From an uncultured Flavihumibacter sp. (GTDB lineage Bacteria; Bacteroidota; Bacteroidia; Chitinophagales; Chitinophagaceae): a stretch of 59,448 nt of DNA. Made by a program: the position numbers and the translations under genes. Below, piece by piece: positions 48,864 to 58,510 of the stretch (positions are counted from its first letter, which is position 1; each line of letters starts with the position of its first letter). Where the stretch lies: positions 1 through 59,448 of the forward strand of contig CABHOW010000077.1 of the NCBI GenBank assembly GCA_902168225.1, given 5' to 3'. The notes beneath the pieces are model-generated. The model had not been told where the DNA came from, made no database searches, and saw only the letters and a program-made list of their open reading frames with translations.

Positions 48864-50408
48864 ATGTTGGTTAAATCATTTGGCAGCGCTGTTTACGGCG
48901 TTGAAGCTATTACTATTACCATAGAGGTAAATGTTAGTATGGGTCAGGGCTATGCTATTGTAGGCTTACCCGATAATGCCGTAAGAGAAAGCTTACAAAG
49001 AACAGAAAGTGCTATTAAAAGTAACGAGTATTATATGCCTCGTACGAAAGTAGTGGTAAACTTGGCTCCCGCAGATATTAAGAAAACCGGGTCTTCTTTC
49101 GATTTACCAATTGCTTTAGGCGTATTAGGTGCCAGTGAGCAAATTAGCAATGTTGAAAAGTTAGCCCGTTATATTATTATGGGGGAATTAGGCTTAGATG
49201 GTTCTATACAACCCATTAAAGGGGCGCTACCCATTGCTATTCAAGCACGCAAAGAGGCTTATGAGGGATTGATATTGCCTATTGCTAATGCCCGGGAAGC
49301 AGGTATGGTTAATCAACTGAAAGTATATGGTGTAGCCCATTTAAGAGATGTAGTAGATTTTTTTAACGGGGAAAAAAACTTAGAACCTACCATCGTAAAT
49401 ACCAGAGAGGAGTTTTATGATACACAAAGTAATTTTGAGTTCGATTTTGAGGAAGTACGCGGACAAGAAAACATAAAACGTGCATTAGAAATTGCGGCTG
49501 CAGGTTCCCATAATGCCATACTGATCGGACCTCCCGGAGCAGGCAAAACAATGTTGGCAAAAAGATTACCTACTATTCTTCCTCCCTTAAGTTTAGCAGA
49601 AGCTTTAGAAACCACTAAAATTCATAGCGTATCCGGCCGTTTACCTGCCAATAGTTCATTGATTAATAAACGCCCCTTTCGTTCACCTCATCATACTATT
49701 TCAGATGTAGCCCTGGTAGGCGGGGGCGGATTCCCCTTACCGGGGGAGATTTCCTTAGCCCATAATGGGGTTTTATTTTTAGATGAACTTCCTGAATTTA
49801 GACGCACCGTTTTAGAAGTAATGCGCCAACCCATGGAAGAAAGAAAAGTAAGTATTTCAAGAGCCAAGATTGCACTCGATTTTCCGGCCAATTTTATGCT
49901 GATCGCCTCAATGAATCCTTGTCCATGCGGATATTATAACCACCCGGATAAAGAATGTACCTGTGCACCCGGTATTGTTCAAAAATACCTGAATAAGGTA
50001 TCCGGTCCTTTGTTAGATAGGATAGATCTACATGTAGAAGTAACCCCATCGGCTTTCACAGAGCTTAGTAAACAACATAAGGGAGAACCATCAGCACAGG
50101 TAAGAGAGCGTGTAATAGCAGCGAGAGCCATACAGCTCGAAAGGTTTTCGGAAACTACAGGCATTTATGCAAACGCGCAAATGACCACTAAAATGTTACA
50201 GGAAATTTGTGTATTAGATCAGGCATCGGAGCTATTACTGAAGCGTGCAATGGAAAAATTAAATTTAAGTGGAAGAGCTTATGATAGGATTTTGAAAGTG
50301 AGTAGAACTATTGCCGATTTAGCATCTTCTTCCCATATTAAACCTGAGCATTTAGCCGAAGCCATACAATACAGAAGTTTGGATAGAGAAGGTTGGGGTG
50401 GGTTTTAA
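48864..50408 (+). CDS. comM: ComM/YifB-family Mg-chelatase-like AAA+ ATPase
   Basis: A 514-residue ATPase. The N-terminal ChlI-type domain starts VKSFGSAVYGVEAITITIEV and has VGLPDNAVRESLQRTESAI. The AAA+ core has Walker A GPPGAGKT (222 onward) and Walker B GVLFLDELPEF, with FRSPHHTISDVALVGGG, and a C-terminal zinc site in MNPCPCGYYNHPDKECTC. ComM is a hexameric helicase that promotes branch migration in natural transformation; in non-competent species the role is open. Competence genes are not nearby. Its stop shares TTAA with the convergent CoA-binding gene. Confidence 0.93.
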   Translation: MLVKSFGSAVYGVEAITITIEVNVSMGQGYAIVGLPDNAVRESLQRTESAIKSNEYYMPRTKVVVNLAPADIKKTGSSFDLPIALGVLGASEQISNVEKLARYIIMGELGLDGSIQPIKGALPIAIQARKEAYEGLILPIANAREAGMVNQLKVYGVAHLRDVVDFFNGEKNLEPTIVNTREEFYDTQSNFEFDFEEVRGQENIKRALEIAAAGSHNAILIGPPGAGKTMLAKRLPTILPPLSLAEALETTKIHSVSGRLPANSSLINKRPFRSPHHTISDVALVGGGGFPLPGEISLAHNGVLFLDELPEFRRTVLEVMRQPMEERKVSISRAKIALDFPANFMLIASMNPCPCGYYNHPDKECTCAPGIVQKYLNKVSGPLLDRIDLHVEVTPSAFTELSKQHKGEPSAQVRERVIAARAIQLERFSETTGIYANAQMTTKMLQEICVLDQASELLLKRAMEKLNLSGRAYDRILKVSRTIADLASSSHIKPEHLAEAIQYRSLDREGWGGF

Positions 50409-50764
50409 TACTGCCCTGTACTTAAAAGCACAAGTGTACATGCTTCTAAAGCTTGAATACCTTTTTCTCTAGCAAGCTGCTCTAACTCTTCATTTTCTGC
50501 TCCGGGATTAAAAATGATACGCTTGGGATGTAGAGAAAAAATATAATCGTAGTACTCTTTCTGTGCGGTTGGGTTTACATATAGCGTAACAGTATCTACA
50601 TCATCTATAGGATCATGCTCAGTTATAATTTCAGTATCTCCAACTTTTGAGGGTCTTCTTCCAATAGCAACTACCGGGTGCTGATGAGATCGTAATCGCT
50701 GTACAGCTAAATAACTATAACGTGCAGGATTATCAGATGCGCCAAGTACCACTGTTTTTTTCAT
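50405..50764 (-). CDS. CoA-binding domain protein
   Basis: A 119-residue protein consisting of one Rossmann-like CoA_binding domain (TVVLGASDNPARYSYLAVQRL, then VVAIGRRPSKVGD and IIFNPGAENEELEQLAREKG). Single-domain YccU-like proteins of this kind bind CoA but have no proven role. It overlaps the upstream YjdI-CDGSH gene by one to three bases at the TGATG junction, so both are translated together. Confidence 0.88.
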   Translation of the reverse strand: MKKTVVLGASDNPARYSYLAVQRLRSHQHPVVAIGRRPSKVGDTEIITEHDPIDDVDTVTLYVNPTAQKEYYDYIFSLHPKRIIFNPGAENEELEQLAREKGIQALEACTLVLLSTGQY

Positions 50765-51195
50765 CAGTCTTTAAATTCAATTTTTTTATGCGCCCCATCA
50801 CAATAAGGCTTATTGGCTGATGCACCACACCTGCATAAAGCAGTAACGCCTTCGCGTATTTCTACCGAACCATCAGGCTTAGTTACGGCACAGCTTGTTT
50901 GAACTAAAATAGGACCATTAGGTTTAATATGTATGGCAACAGGTTCTTTAACAGCTTCTTGATTATTCATATTATTTTCTATTGTAGAGAGAATCGACAA
51001 AGCGCCACTAGGGCATTTTTTTACTTGTTCCACAATCGCATCTAAAGGTGCCCCTTCCATATTTACCCAAGGTTTTTTGAATGGATCAAATACCTCACGC
51101 AGATCCGTCCAGCAAATTTTACTGTGAATACATTGTTCGGGTCTCCAAACAACGGTAATATTCTCTCGGTTATATTTAAAAGTCTTTAGTGGCAT
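50764..51195 (-). CDS. YjdI-type ferredoxin-like and CDGSH iron-sulfur fusion protein
   Basis: A 143-residue fusion of two iron-sulfur modules. Residues 8-70 are the divergent mono-cluster (YjdI/Fer4_19) domain with C22, C28 and C61 (QCIHSKIC, then KKCPSGAL). Residues 95-143 are a CDGSH domain: C121, C123, C132 and H136 in CRCGASANKPYCDGAH bind a 2Fe-2S cluster. The protein likely carries or senses electrons or clusters; no substrate is known. A -7 box TATCTTTA (51203-51210) is seven bases before this ATG and rules against the in-frame ATG at 51213. Confidence 0.88.
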   Translation of the reverse strand: MPLKTFKYNRENITVVWRPEQCIHSKICWTDLREVFDPFKKPWVNMEGAPLDAIVEQVKKCPSGALSILSTIENNMNNQEAVKEPVAIHIKPNGPILVQTSCAVTKPDGSVEIREGVTALCRCGASANKPYCDGAHKKIEFKD

Positions 51196-51202
51196 TTCAT
51201 TA

Positions 51203-51210
51203 TAAAGATA
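51203..51210 (-). promoter_or_regulatory. -7 box TATCTTTA upstream of the YjdI-CDGSH gene
   Basis: Seven bases before ATG 51195 on the minus strand, giving a leader of only a few bases. Confidence 0.5.
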
Positions 51211-51305
51211 CAACTAATAAAGATCTTGAGTTATGATGTTATTTTCTGACTACTGCCAACAACTTTTTACAGAAAATTACTGTCATTATTATGTATAATA
51301 ATTAT

Positions 51306-53087
51306 TCAATAATCTATTTCCAATCGTAATTTATCTTTTAAATCCTTTACCAGCGGATATTGTTCGGCAATTCTATCGAATTTTTGTTTGCTATTTAATC
51401 GTAAATGCATAGGCACATCGGTTTGCTCAGTAGCTGCCACTAGAACAGTAAATCCAATAGAGCGATTATTAAACTCCGTTTGTAACTGATCTAAAAGCGT
51501 CATTTTCTCTTGTTCAATAAATTTTTGAGCAGTAATAGCCGATACAGTTACTGTAAAATGAATATCATTATCAATTTCTAATGCAGCAATTTTAAAAGTA
51601 CCTGCTGCAGAATGTTTTTGTTGTGCCAATAAAGATTCACCAAATTTTTCCCAAAACTGCATCAGTCTTTCTTTAGTTAGTGGTTCTGCTTCTTTTACTT
51701 CTTGAATCGCATACCGCTCTCCTGCCCTTTCTTTTAAAACATCGAGTAATGATTTTTTACTCCCATTTGTTGAAACGGGTATTGGCTTAGAAACAGGTGG
51801 GGTATCAACTTTACCTGATGAAAGAGATACTGTTTTATCAACATACAGTTTAGCGTCTATTGGAGTACGCTTGGTACTGTTAGGTTGCGCTGTATTTAGG
51901 GATAAGGGCTGAATCGATTTAGTACGAAGCGCTATAGCTGTATCAATTCGTTTTTTTTTAACAACTGTTCCGTTATCAACCGCTAAGTCGATAGCTTGTT
52001 GTAAAAAACTAAGTTTAATCAATGCTAACTCAACATGCAATCGTTTATTACGCGCCATTTTAAAATTCACTTCGGCCTCATTTAAAATATTTAAGGCACT
52101 GATCAAATATGCCATGCCCGCTTTGGCTGCCATGGCTATATATTTTTGCTCCATACCCTCAACAACTTCTAATAAAACAGCAGATTGGGGGTCCTTACAT
52201 ACTAAAAGGTTTCTAATAAACTCTGCAAACCCGTTTAAAACTAAATCACCTTCAAAACCTTTTCGATTGATCGTATCAAATAAGAGCATGGCACCGGCCA
52301 TATCTTGCTTCAGCATACATTCTAATAACTGGAAGAAATAATCTTCATCTAAAATATTCAAATGCTCTAAAGTATTTTGATAGGTTACAGATCCATTTGT
52401 AAAACTTACGATCTTATCTAATATGCTCAAAGAATCACGCATACATCCTTCGCTTTTTTGCGCAATTATTTGTAGAGCAGCTTTTTCAACCTGTATCTCT
52501 TCTTTATCGGCTATCTCTTGTAAATGAAGAACCGTATCGTTATTCGTGATTCGCTTAAAATCAAAGATTTGACAGCGACTTAATATAGTCGGTAATATTT
52601 TATGCTTCTCTGTAGTAGCTAAAATAAAAATAGCATGTGCCGGTGGCTCCTCCAGTGTTTTTAGAAAAGCATTAAAAGCGCTGGTACTTAACATATGTAC
52701 CTCATCTACAATATACACTTTATATTTCCCTGCTTGTGGGGCAAAACGAACCTGCTCCACTAATACCCGAATATCATCAACTGAGTTATTACTGGCAGCA
52801 TCCAATTCATGAATATTTAAAGAAGAACCCGCATCAAATGAAACACAGCTATTGCAGGTATTACAAGCTTCTCCTTCTGCAGTTTGATTGGTACAATTAA
52901 TTGTTTTTGCTAAAATTCGTGCACAGGTAGTTTTACCAACTCCCCGTGGTCCACAAAATAAAAAAGCATGTGCCAGTTGATTATGTTTGATCGCATTTTT
53001 TAAAGTCGTAGTAATATGCGACTGACCCACAACAGTATTAAAATTTTGTGGACGATATTTACGGGCAGAAACTACAAAATTATCCAT
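51306..53087 (-). CDS. dnaX: DNA polymerase III subunit gamma/tau
   Basis: A 593-residue clamp-loader ATPase. Walker A is GPRGVGKTT (46-54), the zinc site is C65, C75, C78 and C81, Walker B is IVDEVHMLS, and the sensor region is ATTEKHKILPTILSRC. Domain III follows, and then a low-complexity linker (about 365-440) leads to a tau-like C-terminal domain, so the long tau form is encoded; no slippery A/T frameshift signal was recognised. It is the last gene of the minus-strand dnaB, rsmE, transpeptidase, GNAT, dnaX run. Confidence 0.95.
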   Translation of the reverse strand: MDNFVVSARKYRPQNFNTVVGQSHITTTLKNAIKHNQLAHAFLFCGPRGVGKTTCARILAKTINCTNQTAEGEACNTCNSCVSFDAGSSLNIHELDAASNNSVDDIRVLVEQVRFAPQAGKYKVYIVDEVHMLSTSAFNAFLKTLEEPPAHAIFILATTEKHKILPTILSRCQIFDFKRITNNDTVLHLQEIADKEEIQVEKAALQIIAQKSEGCMRDSLSILDKIVSFTNGSVTYQNTLEHLNILDEDYFFQLLECMLKQDMAGAMLLFDTINRKGFEGDLVLNGFAEFIRNLLVCKDPQSAVLLEVVEGMEQKYIAMAAKAGMAYLISALNILNEAEVNFKMARNKRLHVELALIKLSFLQQAIDLAVDNGTVVKKKRIDTAIALRTKSIQPLSLNTAQPNSTKRTPIDAKLYVDKTVSLSSGKVDTPPVSKPIPVSTNGSKKSLLDVLKERAGERYAIQEVKEAEPLTKERLMQFWEKFGESLLAQQKHSAAGTFKIAALEIDNDIHFTVTVSAITAQKFIEQEKMTLLDQLQTEFNNRSIGFTVLVAATEQTDVPMHLRLNSKQKFDRIAEQYPLVKDLKDKLRLEIDY

Positions 53088-53107
53088 ATTCTAACCTGCA
53101 ATATAGC

Positions 53108-54280
53108 TTATTTATACTCCATTATCGGATGCCTTTCAAAAGGGTATTTATCGTTGAATATATACCGATAAGTGACCATTCTCCGGCTTTGCTTCCCTCC
53201 CAAACTTTTATATATATTATACATTTTAGGGTTCCAATCGCCGGCCCATCCCATTTCATATCGATGGTACCAACCTTTACCCTGTAAATGTAATCCACAG
53301 GCATAAATTAAAAAACTATCAACGCCTAAAGCCTGATATTTTGGTACCACACCAAAAGCCAATCCTGTTAGCTGTTTATTGGTTCCCCTCCATTTCATCC
53401 AAATCAAATGTAATTTTTCCAACCATCCTAACCTTCCATTGAAATGTTTAAAGTACTGATTGAGATCCGGCAAATTGACGAACATGGCTATCGGATCTTC
53501 TTTATAATAGGCAAACCAAACTACCCGCTCATCCATAATGGGCTTCATTTTACTAAATAACTTTACCACCTGCTCTTTAGTAATTTCTTTAGCTTCCCCA
53601 TGTTGCGCCCAAGCTGCATTATATACTGTTGCAAAGTCACCCGCATATTTATCGAGCTCACTTAGCTTAACATGCTTAGCAGCATAACCGGGTTTCTTAC
53701 TGAATTTTTCGTACCGCTCCGGAAATTTCGTTGGGAGCGGATCATCTACATTCATATAATAATAGTATTGATTGTAGTAGTTCCGGAACCCATAACCTTC
53801 AAAAAGTGATTCATAATAACTGGGATTAAACGACATGCCATACATAGGTTCTCTATCAAAACCCTCTACCATTAACCCCCACCACTTATCGCGATCCCCA
53901 AAATTTACAGGTCCATCCATTGCTTCAGCCCCACAATCAATCAGCCATTCCTTAGCAGTATCAAATAATAGATTGGCTGTTGCCTGATCATTGATACAAT
54001 CAAAAAAACCAACACAACCTGTTATAAAATCAGTACCCTTATTAATATATTTTGAACTGATAAAAGCTGCAATTCTCCCCACTAACTCGCCATCATCTGT
54101 TTTAGCAACCCATCTGCAGGCTTTGCCGTATTTAAACTGTTTATTTTTTTCAGGATTAAATACTTCCTCTACCTCATTATTAAGCGGACGAATATAATTC
54201 GGATTACCGGCATTCATTAATACGTTTACTTTTAGAAAATCAGTAACCGACGCTTTATCATATACTTCAATAATCTGCAT
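53108..54280 (-). CDS. GNAT-like protein of unknown substrate
   Basis: A 390-residue protein with two acetyltransferase-like halves. The first half holds ACRWVAKTDDGELVGRIAAF followed by CVGFFDCINDQATANLLFDTA and AMDGPVNFGDRDKWWGLMVEG; the second half ends RYEMGWAGDWNPKMYNIYKSLGG. This build fits the YghO-like GNAT-fold family in Bacteroidota, whose substrate is not known. There is no signal peptide or membrane span. It sits eight bases behind an L,D-transpeptidase and 20 bases before dnaX, so it is co-transcribed with both. Confidence 0.75.
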   Translation of the reverse strand: MQIIEVYDKASVTDFLKVNVLMNAGNPNYIRPLNNEVEEVFNPEKNKQFKYGKACRWVAKTDDGELVGRIAAFISSKYINKGTDFITGCVGFFDCINDQATANLLFDTAKEWLIDCGAEAMDGPVNFGDRDKWWGLMVEGFDREPMYGMSFNPSYYESLFEGYGFRNYYNQYYYYMNVDDPLPTKFPERYEKFSKKPGYAAKHVKLSELDKYAGDFATVYNAAWAQHGEAKEITKEQVVKLFSKMKPIMDERVVWFAYYKEDPIAMFVNLPDLNQYFKHFNGRLGWLEKLHLIWMKWRGTNKQLTGLAFGVVPKYQALGVDSFLIYACGLHLQGKGWYHRYEMGWAGDWNPKMYNIYKSLGGKQSRRMVTYRYIFNDKYPFERHPIMEYK

Positions 54281-54288
54281 ATTCGAAT

Positions 54289-55893
54289 CTATTTACTGAA
54301 TAATTTAGTGGCCATTTTTTCATCGTGCCCATAAATATCTTTCCTAAAATTCAAAACACCATTCTTATCTACCCAAGCCGTAAAATAAACCAAAAATACG
54401 GGTATAGGCTTTTTTAAGCTAACCCATTTCTCTTTTGCCAGATGCATGGCGCTATCAATTTTACGACTGCTCCAAATGGCGCTATCTTCTCTTAATAAAT
54501 ATTGTGCAAATTTTTTGGGCTCACCTAAGCGAATACAACCATGACTCAAACTCCGGCTAGATTGGCTGAACAAATTTCTATTAGGTGTATCATGAAAATA
54601 AATATTGTAATTATTGGGGAATAAAAACTTAACTAACCCTAATGAATTTTTAATGCCGGGTTTCTGCCTAACGATCGGTATCTTTCCCGCATACCCCGTT
54701 ATTTCCATTTCGTTTTTGGCAATATAGTTTTTGTCTTTAGCCATAGCAGGCATAATCTCCTTTTTTACTATACTCTCAGGTACATTCCAGTAAGGGCTAA
54801 ATACAACATATTTCAAATTCCCATTGAATATGACAGTACTGTTAATTGCAGATCCTACAATAACATTCATATCGAAAGCTAATCTACCACTATCATATAC
54901 ATGCATTTTATATTCGGGTATATTCACTACAATATAATTGCTATCATTTTCAGGAGGCATCCAACGCATACGTTCCATATTTACGAGTAGCTGTTGTATT
55001 CTTTTTTCCAAGGGAACATTGAGCTCAGCGATCATTTTATTCCCAATGGCACCATCCACATATAAACCCATAGCGCGTTGAAATCTTTTGGTAGCCCTTA
55101 CCAAACTAGTATCAAACATTCCGCTAGAATCGAGTGGGATATCGGGTTGTAATAAATTTAAACGGTTTTTTATTTGAACAATGATATCAGCAGAATCACC
55201 TTGGCGTAAGGGTTTTGCTACATATAAAATGGTATCGGTCGTCTCGAGCTTTTGCTTACTCACATATACAGGCACTAATGCTTCTAATTTTTTGTATTGA
55301 TCATTTAAAGGCACATACTGTTCCGGAGTTGTTACTTTCTTGCCAATTACGGTATCTAATAAAGCCGTCAGATTAATTTTTTTACGAGGAATGAACCATC
55401 CCAATTCAGATGCATCAATATCGGATCCACCATACACTTTAGAAGCATACTTAAAAAACTGTCCGGTTAATAATAACTCCGCGTTGGCAACAATAGGATT
55501 ACCACTTTCCGGCTTAAATTGAATGGCATTAAGTGAATCATAAATTTTTTGAAAAGCCTCGTGATAAATAGCGCTATCCCCTATATTATTAATATAATTA
55601 AGCTGTAGGTTGTAAAAATTATGCGCTTGTTCCGCCAGGCCGGTAGAATCGAACCAAGCTAGTTCAAAATTCCTTTGCGTATAGAAATCAATAAATTGCT
55701 GCTTATATTCCGCATATTCCGGATATGCTATCAAAAATTGATTTACAGCCGAACTATCAAAAAAAAGGTTATTGAAAGAGGTAGTTTCTGTGATAGTAGT
55801 ATCTCTTATAACGGGTGGTTTCTTTTTTTTCAACCGATCACAGGCTTGGAATAAAAAAGCCGTACAGCATAGCAGAATAATAGGTTTACGCAT
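54289..55893 (-). CDS. lipoprotein L,D-transpeptidase (YcbB/LdtD-like)
   Basis: A 534-residue periplasmic enzyme that cross-links peptidoglycan by 3-3 bonds or attaches proteins to it. The signal MRKPIILLCCTAFLFQAC ends in a lipobox with C18, so it is membrane-anchored. A long N-terminal scaffold is followed by a peptidoglycan-binding domain (LVRATKRFQRAMGLYVDGAIG) and the YkuD catalytic domain with YFHDTPNRNLF and SHGCIRLGEP, whose Cys is the nucleophile. The size fits the YcbB group. It is encoded between rsmE and a GNAT-like gene. Confidence 0.92.
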   Translation of the reverse strand: MRKPIILLCCTAFLFQACDRLKKKKPPVIRDTTITETTSFNNLFFDSSAVNQFLIAYPEYAEYKQQFIDFYTQRNFELAWFDSTGLAEQAHNFYNLQLNYINNIGDSAIYHEAFQKIYDSLNAIQFKPESGNPIVANAELLLTGQFFKYASKVYGGSDIDASELGWFIPRKKINLTALLDTVIGKKVTTPEQYVPLNDQYKKLEALVPVYVSKQKLETTDTILYVAKPLRQGDSADIIVQIKNRLNLLQPDIPLDSSGMFDTSLVRATKRFQRAMGLYVDGAIGNKMIAELNVPLEKRIQQLLVNMERMRWMPPENDSNYIVVNIPEYKMHVYDSGRLAFDMNVIVGSAINSTVIFNGNLKYVVFSPYWNVPESIVKKEIMPAMAKDKNYIAKNEMEITGYAGKIPIVRQKPGIKNSLGLVKFLFPNNYNIYFHDTPNRNLFSQSSRSLSHGCIRLGEPKKFAQYLLREDSAIWSSRKIDSAMHLAKEKWVSLKKPIPVFLVYFTAWVDKNGVLNFRKDIYGHDEKMATKLFSK

Positions 55894-55909
55894 AGAATAA
55901 AGATATCAT

Positions 55910-56611
55910 TTAATGATGTTGCAATAAAGTAACGGCTACCAAACCTGCCGTTTCAGTTCTAAGGCGCGTTTGTCCCAAATTTAAAGACAAATAACCGGCA
56001 TCAGTTGCAGTGGCAATCTCTGCTCCGGTAAAATCTCCTTCGGGGCCAATCAAAACTCTTCTATGTGGAGCAAGTGGTAAATATTGGGTCAGTGGTTTTG
56101 TACCTTCCAAACAATGTGCTATAAAAGTAGCGCCGGAAAAAGGCATAGCCAGTAATTCTTTTAAGGTAGTGGCATTATGCAATATTGGCTTATACACTTG
56201 TTTACTTTGCAACATGGCAGAAATTAAGATACTGTTCCATCTTTCTAGTTTAGCAACTGTTTTTTCAGATCGCTCGCATATTAATGGGATAATAGCGGCA
56301 ACCCCAATTTCAGTTGCTTTCTCTAAAAGCCATTCTATACGAGATGGGTTTTTTACAAAAGAAATAGCCAAGGTGGTTTGTATCATTTCCGGCTCCTTAT
56401 AAACAGCAGATGCTGTTTGAACCACCATTCTTTTTTTATCGGTTGTTATTATCGAAGCTTCTGCTAAATAGCCTAAGCCGTTTGTTAGCAGTATTTTCTC
56501 ACCCAACTGCATACGCAATACTTGTATACAGTGTTTACTCGTTTGCTCTGAAACCGTTAGTACACTCGGTTCTTGTGGCAATATAGGTTCATAAAAAAAA
56601 GGTAGCTCCAT
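55910..56611 (-). CDS. rsmE: 16S rRNA (uracil1498-N3)-methyltransferase
   Basis: A 233-residue SPOUT enzyme that methylates U1498 in the decoding site of 16S rRNA. It has an N-terminal PUA-like barrel (SKHCIQVLRMQLGEKILLTNG) and a knot domain with FVKNPSRIEWLLEKATEIGV, LIGPEGDFTGAEI and LGQTRLRTETAGLVAVTLL, all hallmarks of RsmE. It lies nine bases after dnaB and 16 before the transpeptidase. Length is normal. Confidence 0.95.
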   Translation of the reverse strand: MELPFFYEPILPQEPSVLTVSEQTSKHCIQVLRMQLGEKILLTNGLGYLAEASIITTDKKRMVVQTASAVYKEPEMIQTTLAISFVKNPSRIEWLLEKATEIGVAAIIPLICERSEKTVAKLERWNSILISAMLQSKQVYKPILHNATTLKELLAMPFSGATFIAHCLEGTKPLTQYLPLAPHRRVLIGPEGDFTGAEIATATDAGYLSLNLGQTRLRTETAGLVAVTLLQHH

Positions 56612-56619
56612 GTTTTTTA

Positions 56620-58194
56620 TTAGAAAGGAGATTGCTGATCTGCATCAATACCTTCATCAAAATCGCCTACATCATTCATGCGACTTCCTTTTTGGATAAA
56701 GAATTTACCGCCATCATTTGCACCACCACCTGCTGTGGGAAGATTTGGCGTAATAGGTTTCCAACTACTGCTACCGCTGTTACCGTCTTCCCATTCTTCG
56801 AAACTTTGAATATCTAAACGTGCACGCAGCTTCACTGTTTCCAAAGAACCATTTCTGTGTTTTGCAATACGAATATGTGTTTCTCCACTTGTGCTCTCCC
56901 CCATTTCATTATTCATCACTTCATAATACTCAGGGCGATAAATAAACATTACCATATCTGCATCTTGTTCAATGGCACCTGATTCGCGCAAATCACTTAA
57001 CTGAGGCATCTTACTTTCCTTACGGGTTTCTACTGCCCTACTTAACTGACTTAGTGCTATGATTGGCACATTTAATTCTTTAGCCAACGCTTTTAAGTTA
57101 CGAGAAATATTACTGATTTCTTGCTCACGATTACTACCTCTATCGCCACTACCACTCATCAATTGCAAGTAGTCTATTATTATCAATCCAACATTATGCT
57201 TATTTACTAAACGTCTGGCTTTTGCCCTAAATTCAAAAATATTTAATGCGGCAGTATCATCAATGAAAATGGGTGCTGTTTCTAATCTTTTAATCCCTTT
57301 ACTATGTAACTGTTGGTATTCATATTCTTCCAATTTACCCCTGCTGATTTTCTCCATTTTGATTTCACTCTCAGCACTTAAAATACGTTGAACTAATTGT
57401 GAAGCACTCATTTCCAGAGAGAAAAAGCCAACCGGAACAGGCTTTGTAGGATGTAAGGCTGCATGTCGGGCAAGGTTTAAAGCGAAAGCTGTTTTACCCA
57501 CCGAATGGCGTGCCGCTAAGATAATCAGATCGGTAGGTTGCCAACCGTAAGTAATTCTATCTAAACTGGCAAATCCGCTTGGCACACCGGAAATATCTTC
57601 TGTTTTCGTTCTTAACTCATCAATTCTATTGATTGTTTTCACCAATACATTCCCAATATCTTCAAAATTCTTTTTTAGATAGTTATTGGTAATATTGAAC
57701 ATTTTGGTTTCACTATCATCTAATAAGTCAAAAACATCGGTACTATCTTCATAAGCATCTCCAATAATTTCTCCACTGATCCTAATCAACTCTCTTTGTA
57801 TAAATTTCTGCAACACTATTCGGGCATGGGCTTCAATATTAGCGGTAGATACAACCGTATTGGTAAGTTTGGTAACAGCGTATGGACCCCCCACTAGATC
57901 GAGTTGCTCCCTGAATTTCAATTCTTCTACAACAGTGAGGATATCAATAGGGATATTCTTTTGTTGCAAGCCCTGCATGGCTTTGAAAATATGTTGATGT
58001 GCTTCTACATAAAAACACTCAGGCTTAATAATTTCAGTGATAGTGTCGAAAGCACTTTTCTCCAACATAACGGCACCTAATACGGCCTCTTCCAATTCTT
58101 TTGCTTGTGGAGGAACCTTGCCATATACCATCGTGCTGAGATCTACAGAAGTACTTCTTCTCTTGCGTTCTTTATTAAGGCTGGTGATATCCAT
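56620..58194 (-). CDS. dnaB: replicative DNA helicase
   Basis: A 524-residue hexameric helicase. The N-terminal DnaB domain (ELEEAVLGAVMLEKSAFDTI) is followed by the RecA-like core: Walker A ARHSVGKT (228-235), SLEMSASQLVQRILS, IIIDYLQLMSG and SQLSRAVETR. The C-terminal tail is glycine-rich and acidic (GNSGSSSW, DVGDFDEGIDADQQSPF), as in Bacteroidota homologues. No intein or frame break is present. It heads a five-gene minus-strand run that also ends in a replication gene, dnaX. Confidence 0.96.
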   Translation of the reverse strand: MDITSLNKERKRRSTSVDLSTMVYGKVPPQAKELEEAVLGAVMLEKSAFDTITEIIKPECFYVEAHQHIFKAMQGLQQKNIPIDILTVVEELKFREQLDLVGGPYAVTKLTNTVVSTANIEAHARIVLQKFIQRELIRISGEIIGDAYEDSTDVFDLLDDSETKMFNITNNYLKKNFEDIGNVLVKTINRIDELRTKTEDISGVPSGFASLDRITYGWQPTDLIILAARHSVGKTAFALNLARHAALHPTKPVPVGFFSLEMSASQLVQRILSAESEIKMEKISRGKLEEYEYQQLHSKGIKRLETAPIFIDDTAALNIFEFRAKARRLVNKHNVGLIIIDYLQLMSGSGDRGSNREQEISNISRNLKALAKELNVPIIALSQLSRAVETRKESKMPQLSDLRESGAIEQDADMVMFIYRPEYYEVMNNEMGESTSGETHIRIAKHRNGSLETVKLRARLDIQSFEEWEDGNSGSSSWKPITPNLPTAGGGANDGGKFFIQKGSRMNDVGDFDEGIDADQQSPF

Positions 58195-58510
58195 GGTACT
58201 TAAAAATCTATACGTGAGTAATGGGTCCCTTATTTCGGTGGAAGAACTCTAATGTTAAGAAATTGTTTCCTCTGAATAAGGGGAGCGAATATAAGGGCAG
58301 TAAATGGGTAGTTAAAATATTTTATCGATCTATATTATTCCACCACTCATGCACTGCTCGTTCACATTTACTCATTTACTATTCACACAATTTACCATGC
58401 TTATCCACGATTTTCAAAAGTTTTGCGCTTTTATTCCGCACAATTCACATATAGGTGTGCAGAAAGATATTTGGGCAAAAGGGGGAAGGTTAAAGGGGAA
58501 AGCTGTATAG

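Noticed and set aside
51306..53087. Programmed frameshift in dnaX giving a short gamma form
   Set aside because: I saw no slippery A or T heptamer followed by a stem at the expected place; the ORF reads through to a tau-like end.
58401..58409. DnaA-box-like TTATCCACG near dnaB as a replication origin
   Set aside because: A single imperfect box with no cluster, no dnaA or dnaN neighbour and no obvious unwinding element is not enough.
58221..58454. Plus-strand ORF in the dnaB-pheT spacer
   Set aside because: Low-complexity composition, no recognisable domain, no promoter box at its start, overlap with word repeats nearby.
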